From contig JAUJLY010000095.1 in the NCBI GenBank assembly GCA_030447145.1, forward strand, positions 1 through 8,685: a DNA stretch of 8,685 nt, written 5' to 3'. Source of the DNA: Thermomicrobiales bacterium (GTDB taxonomy: Bacteria; Chloroflexota; Chloroflexia; Thermomicrobiales; UBA6265). A program made the translations under genes and the position numbers. The notes under the pieces are model-generated. The model did no database searches. It saw nothing but the letters and a program-made list of their open reading frames with translations, and was not told the origin of the DNA. Positions 1-6,407 of the stretch are shown piece by piece. The first letter of the stretch is position 1; each line of letters starts with the position of its first letter.

Positions 1-40
1 GACGGATACCGCCGAGCCAACGGAAGAAGAATCCGCGTAA
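1..40 (+). CDS. C-terminal end of an upstream gene (partial)
   Basis: Frame 2 reads TDTAEPTEEESA and then TAA at 38-40. The tail is short, acidic and rich in Glu and Thr, as is common at disordered C-termini. A strong hairpin starts three bases after the stop, which supports a real gene end. Nothing about function can be said from twelve residues. Confidence 0.6.
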   Translation, partial: TDTAEPTEEESA

Positions 41-42
41 GA

Positions 43-77
43 AAACGGTCCCGATCCAGGTTGGATCGGGACCGTTT
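43..77. terminator. Bidirectional intrinsic terminator
   Basis: A perfect 15-bp stem pairs 43-57 with 63-77 around the loop AGGTT. It lies between two convergent genes, one stopping at 40 (+) and the MBL hydrolase stopping at 129 (-). Read on the minus strand the stem runs into TTTTC; on the plus strand it runs into TTTC. It can therefore serve both genes, with the better U-tract on the minus strand. Confidence 0.88.
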
Positions 78-128
78 CGCGTGGTAGATCAAAGCCTTTA
101 TCAACCAGCGCAAGATTGCAAAGTCAGA

Positions 129-1106
129 TCATGCCTGGTCGAACCTGCCAGCCTTCGTGAAGAGCCGCTTCAGGCCCTGTACGGCGATATAGGGTGGCAT
201 TGCCAGTCCCATGGCTCGCATGTGGCCGTCTACCTTGTCGACGTTCTCTCCTTCGCGAGCGTACTCCTCACGCTCCTGGACCGTCAGGAATTGAATGATC
301 CTCTCCTCGTCATTGGGTGAGGTCATCACCTGCTCGCCGATCGCGACCTGCTCCTCGATGTTCGGTATCACATCGCCCAGGTGCCGATCCACATCCTCGA
401 ACACCCCGCAATGCGTAAGGGCCAGTTTCGACGCACCGAGCCCCTGCATCGTCTCTACTGTCTCCGCCCAAAGCGCCACATCGAGTTCCGGTGGGACCAG
501 GGTCGGGCAGACGTATTGGGTTCCCTTCAGGCGTGCTCCGGCGGCATCACCCGTGAACAGGACTCCGGTAGACTGATCCAGCAGGACAACGTGCGAGCCA
601 GCATGACCGGGTGCCGCCTTCACCAGCACCTGCCGTCCCGCCACGTTCAGGACATCCCCATCCACCATGGGATCGACACGGCCGGCATCCACACCAGCGA
701 CATCGCCCCACAACCGATCCATGCGATCCCCGAAGATGCGCGTCGCACTCTTGAGCAGGCGCTCGGGATCGATAAGGTACGGCGCTCCACTGGGGTGTAC
801 CGAAAGCCTGATGCCGGGATACTCCTTCATGAGGAGGCCAGCGGCACCTGCGTGATCGAGATGGATGTGTGTGACGATGATTCTCGACACGTCCGAGAGA
901 TCAAATCCTGCGTCCCTTACTCCCTGGGCCAGGTTCCCAACAGTGGTAGACGGGCCGGATTCGACCAGCGCAAGATCGTGGTCACCCATCAGCAAGAACG
1001 ATCCGATTGCACCCGGCACGCCCTGGAACCCAAGATCAATCAGGTAGGTCCCATCGGCAGCCTCCTCCGGAATACGCCGACCTATGTGTTCCTTACGATG
1101 CACCAT
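129..1106 (-). CDS. MBL-fold metallo-hydrolase
   Basis: Predicted 325-residue cytosolic metallo-beta-lactamase-fold hydrolase. The metal site is complete: THIHLDHAG gives H80, H82, D84 and H85, followed by H168 (PGHAGSH), D187 (FTGDAAG) and H232 (LTHCG), the usual order for a dinuclear zinc site. The approximately 90-residue C-terminal tail beyond H232 is helical in character and has no motif I recognise. The frame stays open up to 1412, but the extra 102 residues are non-family sequence overlapping the divergent HTH gene. The ATG at 1106 directly precedes the conserved N-terminus. A GGAG lies 12 nt upstream, rather far, so the RBS is weak. The substrate cannot be named: this superfamily covers lactonases, thioesterases, phosphodiesterases and glyoxalases. 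It is divergent from the HTH/PIN operon and ends at the 43-77 terminator. Confidence 0.9.
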   Translation of the reverse strand: MVHRKEHIGRRIPEEAADGTYLIDLGFQGVPGAIGSFLLMGDHDLALVESGPSTTVGNLAQGVRDAGFDLSDVSRIIVTHIHLDHAGAAGLLMKEYPGIRLSVHPSGAPYLIDPERLLKSATRIFGDRMDRLWGDVAGVDAGRVDPMVDGDVLNVAGRQVLVKAAPGHAGSHVVLLDQSTGVLFTGDAAGARLKGTQYVCPTLVPPELDVALWAETVETMQGLGASKLALTHCGVFEDVDRHLGDVIPNIEEQVAIGEQVMTSPNDEERIIQFLTVQEREEYAREGENVDKVDGHMRAMGLAMPPYIAVQGLKRLFTKAGRFDQA

Positions 1107-1140
1107 GATTCTCGTCTTCTCCGTCTGTCCCCCGGCGAGT

Positions 1141-1166
1141 CCGTTGGAAGCATGGTAATCCAACGG
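1141..1166. promoter_or_regulatory. Inverted repeat, possible operator
   Basis: CCGTTGGA (1141-1148) and TCCAACGG (1159-1166) form a perfect 8-bp inverted repeat with a 10-base spacer, so half-site centres are 18 bases apart. It lies 34 bases upstream of the MBL start in a divergent intergenic region, as an operator or leader stem would. The neighbouring HTH protein is an obvious candidate binder, but that is inference. Confidence 0.4.
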
Positions 1167-1252
1167 CGAGGCGAATCGGTCAGGACCGGCCCCTTGCCCC
1201 AAGGAGCAAAAACTGGCTACCATGTTGTTGCACACGACGCATGCGCCGCGGT

Positions 1253-1278
1253 CAGCATCATCCCGATGCTGGTAAGAC
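1253..1278 (+). promoter_or_regulatory. Inverted repeat overlapping an extended -10 element
   Basis: CAGCATC (1253-1259) and GATGCTG (1265-1271) are perfect 7-bp inverted half-sites around ATCCC. The right half runs into TGGTAAGAC (1270-1278), which fits an extended -10 (TGn plus TAAGAC) for the HTH/PIN operon starting at 1342. No good -35 is present. A repeat over the -10 of a toxin-antitoxin operon is where an autoregulatory operator is expected. The repeat is seen; its role is inferred. Confidence 0.4.
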
Positions 1279-1341
1279 AGTGCGTTCCCGGCAGATAGAC
1301 TCTCCTGGCAAGTCTCTGCCTCACTCGACAGGTGCCCGATT

Positions 1342-1665
1342 ATGGATCGCAGCAGTTCCGACAGGGATCTCGTCAGCGTGGCGGACGCCTCCCGCCTGTT
1401 GAAACGCTCCACCGAGCAGGTGCGCCGCTACCTTCGGGAAGGGCGTCTTCCTGGCCACCGCGTGGGAGGCCAGTGGTTCATCGAACGATCGGCTGTGGAT
1501 GCTTTCGCCGACAGTGGTCGGAAAGAGGATCGTTTCACCAGACGACTCAAACCCGCCTCCCGCTCGCGACCGCTCGACGATGTGATCGGCATCGGAGCAG
1601 GGCGCGGATCGAACATCAGCAGTGGCAAATTGGCATACCGGGCAGCGGGATTCCGGCAGCGATAG
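1342..1665 (+). CDS. Excisionase/MerR-type HTH protein, probable antitoxin
   Basis: A 107-residue DNA-binding protein. Residues about 11-55 form a winged helix-turn-helix of the excisionase (HTH_17/MerR-like) type: SVADASRLLKRSTEQVRRYL is the helix-turn-helix, then GRLPGHRVGGQWFI is the wing, then an RSAVDAF helix. A basic linker leads to a C-terminal segment (about 79-105) containing VIGIGAGRGSNIS, resembling C-terminal tails of antitoxins paired with PIN toxins. The ATG at 1342 has AGGTG seven bases upstream. The PIN gene starts 28 bases after its stop, so this is the first gene of a likely toxin-antitoxin pair. It would repress its own promoter and neutralise the toxin with its tail. A lone regulator or excisionase is less likely, because no integrase is nearby. 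Confidence 0.82.
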   Translation: MDRSSSDRDLVSVADASRLLKRSTEQVRRYLREGRLPGHRVGGQWFIERSAVDAFADSGRKEDRFTRRLKPASRSRPLDDVIGIGAGRGSNISSGKLAYRAAGFRQR

Positions 1666-1693
1666 AGCGGAAACGCAAATCGGGAGTCATCAC

Positions 1694-2149
1694 ATGGGTA
1701 CCTCCTCATCCTCGGTCGCCGACGAACTCGTCGCCACGGACACAAATAAGGATGATGCTGTCGATCTCGTGGCATTCGTCGACTCTTCGGCGATCGTTGC
1801 GCTGGTCGATCGCAATGATGCGACGCATGAGGCAGCCGTTGCCGCCTACAACGATCTCCTTGCGCAGGGGTACAAACTCTTCACCACCAACCATGTGGTG
1901 GCGGAAACGGTGAGCCTGCTTGCCGAAGGGGCAGGTGCTGGAGTCGCCCGGCAATGGTTGCGTGACCATCGGCTTGCTGTCTATCACGCCGATGAGCAAG
2001 ACGAGCAGCGCGCTCGTGCCCTGGTGATCGGCTCGCATAGTGAGCGGGGACTCTCCTATGTCGACGCAATCAGCCTGGTGGTGATGGAACGCCTGGGCAT
2101 CGCGGATGCCTTCGCCGTCGACACGCACTTCCTCAGCGAGACAAACTGA
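1694..2149 (+). CDS. PIN-domain ribonuclease, probable VapC-type toxin
   Basis: A 151-residue protein with a complete PIN domain at about 25-150. The four acidic metal ligands are visible: D30 (FVDSSAI), E71 (VVAETV), D124 (SYVDAIS) and D143 (FAVDTHF). This predicts a Mg2+/Mn2+-dependent single-strand endoribonuclease; VapC toxins cut tRNA or rRNA. The ATG at 1694 has GGGAG seven bases upstream, so it is preferred over the in-frame ATG at 1622, which lies inside the HTH gene. This leaves an unusual hydrophilic N-terminal extension of about 24 residues before the first PIN strand. Together with the preceding HTH gene it looks like a VapBC-like pair whose antitoxin is of the excisionase type rather than AbrB or RHH. 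No inactivating change is seen. Confidence 0.88.
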   Translation: MGTSSSSVADELVATDTNKDDAVDLVAFVDSSAIVALVDRNDATHEAAVAAYNDLLAQGYKLFTTNHVVAETVSLLAEGAGAGVARQWLRDHRLAVYHADEQDEQRARALVIGSHSERGLSYVDAISLVVMERLGIADAFAVDTHFLSETN

Positions 2150-2169
2150 CGCAGCCGGAGCAGCACTCC

Positions 2170-2625
2170 ATGAGCTTGAACACCACCTCCGGAGCGCGGA
2201 TTTGTCCCGAATGCGGCACCCGCAATAGCGCGCTCAGCCTCTTCTGCGCAGAGTGCGGCGCAAGCTTGAGTAGCGCTGGAAGCGTGAGCGCAGACGATAA
2301 CGGGCAGACCACGACAACCTTCACCCCCAGAAGCGGGGATGCAAGGCAGCAGGCGCCCGAAGGGATTGAGGCGACGGGAGCTCACACAACACAGGAGTTC
2401 CGACCCTGGACCTCGTTGCCCGAAGCGTCCTCTGACAATGCTGCCACGGGGTGGGAAGAGCCGCGAGGCGTCGGAGCATACGAACGCACACCGCCAGAAA
2501 GCCGTCGAGGGTTTGTCCTTGGGCTTCTTGCTGCTATCTTGATCGCTCTTGTGATCGGCTTTTTCCTCTGGTCGACGGTGGCGAGTCAAGGCTTTCGCGA
2601 CACCGTCACCGGCCTGTTCGGCTAA
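2170..2625 (+). CDS. Zinc-ribbon protein with C-terminal membrane anchor
   Basis: A 151-residue protein in three parts. An N-terminal zinc ribbon has two CxxC knuckles, CPEC (C12, C15) and CAEC (C26, C29), in the spacing of the zinc-ribbon/double-zinc-ribbon class. A low-complexity Ser/Thr/Gly/Pro-rich linker follows at about 32-110. One transmembrane helix lies at about 114-135 (GFVLGLLAAILIALVIG and FFLW), followed by a 15-residue tail. Arginines just before the helix suggest the zinc ribbon is cytosolic. GGAG lies nine bases before the ATG, which is 20 bases after the PIN stop, so it is probably co-transcribed. Such proteins are common and mostly uncharacterised; I can assign no function. 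Confidence 0.8.
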   Translation: MSLNTTSGARICPECGTRNSALSLFCAECGASLSSAGSVSADDNGQTTTTFTPRSGDARQQAPEGIEATGAHTTQEFRPWTSLPEASSDNAATGWEEPRGVGAYERTPPESRRGFVLGLLAAILIALVIGFFLWSTVASQGFRDTVTGLFG

Positions 2626-2649
2626 TCTTCCCACCAAGGGGTTCCCGTC

Positions 2650-4293
2650 ATGCTCGGATTCCCGACCTCATCGTCCTCCCGAAACTACGCACGCAGGCGC
2701 CCTTACCCCTGCTACGCCGAACTGGGAATGGTTGCCGCTGCTCACCCGTTCGTAGTCGAGACGGGACTGGCCGTGCTCCGCCAGGGGGGCAATGCTGTCG
2801 ATGCGTCAGTCGCCGCCGGCCTGGCCGCGGCTGTTGTCATGCCGGAGATGTGCGGCCTCGGAGGTGAGCTCTTTGCCGTCCTGAGCGTGGGTGCCGAACC
2901 CATTGCCGTCCAGGCCAGCGGCAAGTCCGCTCGGGGAGCCTCGCTCGACCTTATGCGAGAGATCGGCGGTGACCATATGCCCTATACCGGGGCCCACTCG
3001 ATCGCCGTACCCGGCATGGTCGACGCCTATTTCAAACTCCTCGAGCACTATGGCACCATGACCTTCGCTCGGGTTACGGAGCCGGCCGTCCAACTGGCCC
3101 GCAATGGGTTTCCGCTCCAGCCACTTGGAGCCGAAGCGATCGCCACACACGCTGACCTACTTGCTCGCGACGAGGCGGCGGCGGCTATTTTTCTGGCAAA
3201 CGGACCGACTCCATCGGCCGCGGACCGACTGGTCCAAACTGACCTCGCGGAAACGCTGGAGCAGCTTGGTCGCCAAGGGACCGAGTCTTTCTATCAGGGT
3301 GACCTGGCGGAACGCATGATTCGCTACCTACAGCATGCGGGCGGCTGCTTATCAGTCGAAGACTTCGCGGACTTCAGGACGGTCATCGACGCTCCCTACG
3401 CCACAACCTATCGCGACCATACCGTTTATCAAACCCGTCTTCCGTCTCAAGGGTTGATCTTGCTCGAGGCATTGAACATCGTCGAGAACGCCGAAGTGGG
3501 CGATCTGCAGTCCGCAGACGCCATCCATACGCTCGTCGAGGCGAAGAAACTGTCCCACGCCGACCGGCTCGGCCATCTCGCCGACCCTGACTTCCACCGG
3601 GCACCAGTCGACCAGTTGCTGAGCAAGGAATGGGCGAAAGAACGCTTTGGCCTAATCGATTCGGCACAGGCAGCGACGGATGTGCTCCACGGTGAGATGC
3701 ACGACGGCGACACGACCTACCTCTGCGTCATCGACGGTGAAGGCCGCATGGTTTCACTGATCCAGTCCGTCTCCAGCTCGTTCGGCTCCGGCGTGGTGGC
3801 AGGCGATACAGGGGTATTGATGAACAACCGGGTCGGTCGGGGCTTCTCACTCGTCGAGGGGCACCCGAACATCTTTGCGCCCGGCAAGAAAACGATGCAC
3901 ACGCTCAACTGCTTCCTTATCGCGGACGGCTCCGGCAGACCACTGCTTGTTGGCGGCACGCCGGGAGGCGATGGGCAACCACAATGGAATCTCCAACTCA
4001 TCGCCGGTATGGTCGATGGTGATATGGACGTCCAGGAGACAATCGAGCAGCCACGCTGGACGAGCTGGCCAGGGACTGACCCGAGTGTCATGGACAATCC
4101 CTTCGAGCTTCGAGTTGAGAATCGCCTGCCGGACGAAGTCATCTCCGCGCTGGAAGAGCGAGGACACACTGTTCGTCTCCAGGATACCTGGGGCAGTGGC
4201 GGCGCGGCACAGATCATTGCCCGAAACCCGGATACCGGCATTCTCATCGGTGGCACCGATGCACGCGTCGAGGGCAGCGTTCTCGGCTTTTGA
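2650..4293 (+). CDS. Gamma-glutamyltransferase-family Ntn hydrolase
   Basis: A 547-residue member of the GGT superfamily, made as a precursor that cuts itself so that Thr becomes the N-terminal nucleophile. The predicted nucleophile is T355 (DGD before TTYLCVID); processing would give chains of about 354 and 193 residues. Other marks are GGNAVDASVAAG (46-57), GLGGELF (69-75), SSSFGSG (375-381), MNNR (391-394), PGKKTMHTLN (411-420) and PGGDGQPQW (438-446, the oxyanion region). The first residues (MLGFPTSS) contain no signal peptide, so it is probably cytosolic. The Arg-containing FRExAP motif of classical GGTs is replaced by ASGKSA (89-94), and the SSM motif by HTL. It therefore groups with GGT-like acylases and amidohydrolases (YwrD/HpxW-like), and the substrate may not be glutathione. 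AAGGGG lies eight bases before the ATG. Last gene of the four-gene array. Confidence 0.9.
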   Translation: MLGFPTSSSSRNYARRRPYPCYAELGMVAAAHPFVVETGLAVLRQGGNAVDASVAAGLAAAVVMPEMCGLGGELFAVLSVGAEPIAVQASGKSARGASLDLMREIGGDHMPYTGAHSIAVPGMVDAYFKLLEHYGTMTFARVTEPAVQLARNGFPLQPLGAEAIATHADLLARDEAAAAIFLANGPTPSAADRLVQTDLAETLEQLGRQGTESFYQGDLAERMIRYLQHAGGCLSVEDFADFRTVIDAPYATTYRDHTVYQTRLPSQGLILLEALNIVENAEVGDLQSADAIHTLVEAKKLSHADRLGHLADPDFHRAPVDQLLSKEWAKERFGLIDSAQAATDVLHGEMHDGDTTYLCVIDGEGRMVSLIQSVSSSFGSGVVAGDTGVLMNNRVGRGFSLVEGHPNIFAPGKKTMHTLNCFLIADGSGRPLLVGGTPGGDGQPQWNLQLIAGMVDGDMDVQETIEQPRWTSWPGTDPSVMDNPFELRVENRLPDEVISALEERGHTVRLQDTWGSGGAAQIIARNPDTGILIGGTDARVEGSVLGF

Positions 4294-4302
4294 TGCACCA
4301 GG

Positions 4303-4319
4303 ATCACACTCTGTGTGAT
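4303..4319. terminator. Short hairpin between convergent genes, possible terminator
   Basis: ATCACAC, the loop TCT and GTGTGAT form a perfect 7-bp stem 9 bases after the GGT stop. No U-tract follows on either strand, so it is a weak candidate for an intrinsic terminator. A second 6-bp repeat, TCTCAC (4362-4367) and GTGAGA (4377-4382), lies just before the PHP stop. Confidence 0.35.
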
Positions 4320-4395
4320 GCGCTACCCCGGCAACACGGTGTCTTGCCTGCAGAACAGGGCTCTCACAGGGAATAAGTGAGACTCCGGCCTCGAT

Positions 4396-5376
4396 TCAGC
4401 CCTGTGCCGGAACCTCTTCCTGCGCCGGCTCTGGCTCCGGTTCCGGCACGGCGTTCGGGTCCATGCCGGGTTCCCACACTGGTCCCTCTGGCGCGTCCAC
4501 TTGGAGTCCGAACCGTGCAAGGAGATCAGCCGACCAGGATGCATGGAAAGGCCGGGGATCGACCGGCACGCCGGGTCCGTGGGAATCCGATCCTGTCCCG
4601 ATCAGCAGGCCTCGCGTCTCGGCGAGACCCCGGTAGAAAGTGGTCTCCTTGTCGGTGTAGGTGCGGTAGTGGCACTCGATTCCGTCAACCGGCACCTCAG
4701 CCAGTATCTGGTCCAGCATCTCTTCCGTCAGCGCGGGACCGAGATCCGCACGTCCGGGATGAGCCACGATGCAGATGCCGCCACCCTCGTGTGCAGCCGC
4801 AACCACCTCAGCAAGAGGCGTGTCCGTCGTGAAATTGCCCCCCAGCTTGACCAGCAACTCAGCAGCCTCCTTCAGTCGCGGCACGTGCTTGTCGGCAATC
4901 ATCGCCCGGAGCACGTGGACCGGCATGAGCGGGCCGTGGCGTTCCAGTGAGTTGACGGTCGGGATGGGACGCCCTGACCTTTCCACCCGCCAGCGGGCAT
5001 CTTTCGCCAACTCCTGAAAAATCTCGTCCTGCCGAACCACGAGATCAAGAAAGGCCCTCGCTTCCGGTCGATCGTCATCTGGCCGGATACCATACACAAG
5101 CAGGTGCCATTGACGGTCCGCCCACCGGACCGTGCATTCGATCCCGGGAATGATCAGCACATTACGCCGCTGCCCGTATTCGATCGCCTCGACGACTGAG
5201 CGCTGGTTGTCGTGGTCGCATACGGCCGCCACGCTGATACCATCCGTTTCAAGTCGATCAATCAAGTCACGCGGATGCCAGATCCCGTCGCTGACGAAAG
5301 TGTGTAGGTGGAGGTCGACAGGCGCGTCCGCGGCCAATGATCGAGTACGTTGAGGAAACGTGGTCGTGGTTATCAC
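4396..5376 (-). CDS. PHP-domain metal-dependent phosphoesterase
   Basis: A 326-residue protein of the polymerase-and-histidinol-phosphatase superfamily. The trinuclear metal-site motifs occur in order: DLHLHTFVSDG (H23, H25, D30), CDHD (D54-D56), PGIE (E80), AHPG (H206), ECH (H236) and GSDSH (D264, H266). The order and spacing match the YciV/TrpH-like group, which includes nucleoside 3',5'-bisphosphate phosphatases and 5'-3' exoribonucleases (RNase AM), so action on short RNA or nucleotide phosphates is likely but unproven. The start is GTG at 5376: the frame closes at 5401 upstream, and no Met occurs before the first catalytic motif. GGGAG lies 12 bases upstream, a weak RBS. The C-terminus ends in a Pro-Glu repeat (PEPEPEPAQEE), probably disordered. 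It is convergent with the GGT gene and is probably a single-gene unit. Confidence 0.88.
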   Translation of the reverse strand: MITTTTFPQRTRSLAADAPVDLHLHTFVSDGIWHPRDLIDRLETDGISVAAVCDHDNQRSVVEAIEYGQRRNVLIIPGIECTVRWADRQWHLLVYGIRPDDDRPEARAFLDLVVRQDEIFQELAKDARWRVERSGRPIPTVNSLERHGPLMPVHVLRAMIADKHVPRLKEAAELLVKLGGNFTTDTPLAEVVAAAHEGGGICIVAHPGRADLGPALTEEMLDQILAEVPVDGIECHYRTYTDKETTFYRGLAETRGLLIGTGSDSHGPGVPVDPRPFHASWSADLLARFGLQVDAPEGPVWEPGMDPNAVPEPEPEPAQEEVPAQG

Positions 5377-5412
5377 AGGGTGAAAGTGCTCCCGAGCGAA
5401 TCAGTCGAATTG

Positions 5413-5437
5413 TCGGCACCGCAAAGCACGGTGCCGA
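5413..5437 (-). promoter_or_regulatory. Hairpin in the PHP gene leader
   Basis: TCGGCACCG (5413-5421) and CGGTGCCGA (5429-5437) make a perfect 9-bp stem with a 7-base loop, 36 bases before the PHP start codon. If the TATAAT at 5448-5453 (-) is used, transcription would start near 5441 and this stem would sit at the very 5' end of the mRNA. It could protect the mRNA end, or be an operator just downstream of the start site. No long U-run follows, so it is not a terminator. Confidence 0.5.
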
Positions 5438-5447
5438 AGGGTTTGTA

Positions 5448-5453
5448 ATTATA
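5448..5453 (-). promoter_or_regulatory. Candidate -10 box for the PHP gene
   Basis: The minus strand reads TATAAT here, an exact -10 consensus in an otherwise GC-rich area, about 72 bases before the PHP GTG. No matching -35 is found 15-19 bases upstream, so the promoter may depend on an activator or be weak. Confidence 0.4.
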
Positions 5454-5796
5454 GTTCGGTCGGTTGCCCCTTCCGGCGTTTGTCGCCCCCTCCGCAGATG
5501 TCAGGATGTCCGCATTTTTAGAATAGGGAATGGCGCCGCGATTACGATTCCCACTATGACCCGGCATCGATGTGCGGCGGTGAACATGCTTGAGGGCCTC
5601 TCCGGACACAAGGCTGCTGCGCTCCGTTGATTCCTTTCGGCATACCCTTTGCGTATACCTCGACAATGACAGGCTTGATTCAGGCAACAAATGGGATTCC
5701 ACGATCCGTATGGCCCGGTGCCGTGAGGGGGATCATCTGTACCAGGCAGCGATGTAAGCTGCCCGAGATTCACGTTCTAATGCCAGGAGAATTACC

Positions 5797-6291
5797 ATGC
5801 GCAAGGTGCTCATCCCGATCGTCGCCGTCCTCGCCCTCGTTTTGGGGTTCGCCGCCACGACAGCCCAGGATGCCTCGCCAGTTGCCACAAACCAGCATCC
5901 ATTCGTCGGAACATGGTTGTTCGATGCGAATGCAGAGGATCCCGCCAACGCGCCAGACGTGGTCCGCATATCAGCCGATGGAGGATACATCTCCGTGAAT
6001 GCGGCGGGGTTAACGGCACTGGGCGTTTGGGAGCCCACCGGCGAGCGAACGGCAATCGTGACCGTCACCTCGACGGGGGTGGACGAGACAGGTGCCCCGG
6101 CGGGAACATTCGTGCTCCGCGCCTCAGCAGAGGTGGATGCCTCGGGGGATGCCTTCACTGTCTCGTACACCAGTGAGGTGGTTGATCCCGACGGCACGGG
6201 CACGGGCGAAGCTGGGCCCACAGTGGCCGCAGCCACGCGTCTTACCCCTGAGCCGATGGGAACGCCCGTCGCGGGGACACCTGCAGGATAA
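5797..6291 (+). CDS. Small secreted protein of unknown function
   Basis: A 164-residue exported protein. It has a Sec signal peptide: MRK, a hydrophobic core at about 4-20, and likely cleavage after ATTA (residue 23). No lipobox Cys is present, so it is probably free rather than a lipoprotein. The mature part begins QDASPVAT and then HPFVGTWLFD. The GTW start followed by alternating short hydrophobic strands (VVRISADGGYISV, GVWEP, RTAIVTV, FVLRASAEV, FTVSYTSEV) suggests a beta-barrel or lipocalin-like fold. The tail is low-complexity Pro/Thr/Gly (TPEPMGTPVAGTPAG). AGGAG lies seven bases before the ATG, an excellent RBS. I recognise the general style from Thermomicrobia-like Chloroflexota but know no function. 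Confidence 0.82.
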   Translation: MRKVLIPIVAVLALVLGFAATTAQDASPVATNQHPFVGTWLFDANAEDPANAPDVVRISADGGYISVNAAGLTALGVWEPTGERTAIVTVTSTGVDETGAPAGTFVLRASAEVDASGDAFTVSYTSEVVDPDGTGTGEAGPTVAAATRLTPEPMGTPVAGTPAG

Positions 6292-6349
6292 CAAGAGGTC
6301 CATCCAGTACAGTACGGCCCATCCTCACATGGACGTGAGAAACACGAAA

Positions 6350-6380
6350 ACGCGGCTCTCGAAAGTGTCGAGAGCCGCGT
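6350..6380 (-). terminator. Intrinsic terminator between convergent genes
   Basis: A perfect 13-bp stem (6350-6362 with 6368-6380, loop AAGTG). On the minus strand it continues into TTTTCGTGTTTC, a proper U-tract; on the plus strand no U-run follows. It therefore chiefly terminates the minus-strand gene ending at 6408, only 27 bases away, and may also stop transcripts from the secreted-protein gene. Confidence 0.85.
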
Positions 6381-6407
6381 CGTCGGTTCACGCGCGTAGT
6401 GCGGCGA

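Larger units (their letters stand above)
5377..5796. other. Intergenic region with two divergent promoters
   Basis: A 420-base gap between the divergent PHP and secreted-protein genes. It holds the PHP leader hairpin and -10 listed separately. It also has a direct repeat GATGTC-AG-GATGTC (near 5497-5510) followed by TTTTT, and a 6-bp inverted repeat GGGAAT (5526-5531) and ATTCCC (5547-5552). No convincing plus-strand promoter was picked out for 5797. Open frames here have no recognisable protein character. Confidence 0.5.

Noticed and set aside
381..1298. Long plus-strand open frame (305 codons) opposite the MBL gene
   Set aside because: It is the antisense shadow of a gene with a complete metal site; the translation is rich in Arg, His and Cys without domain character.
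1107..1412. N-terminal extension of the MBL hydrolase to an ATG at 1412
   Set aside because: The extra 102 residues lack family character and overlap the divergent HTH gene and the repeats between them; the ATG at 1106 begins the conserved part.
1622..1693. Earlier in-frame ATG for the PIN protein
   Set aside because: It lies inside the HTH gene without an RBS, whereas the ATG at 1694 has GGGAG at seven bases.
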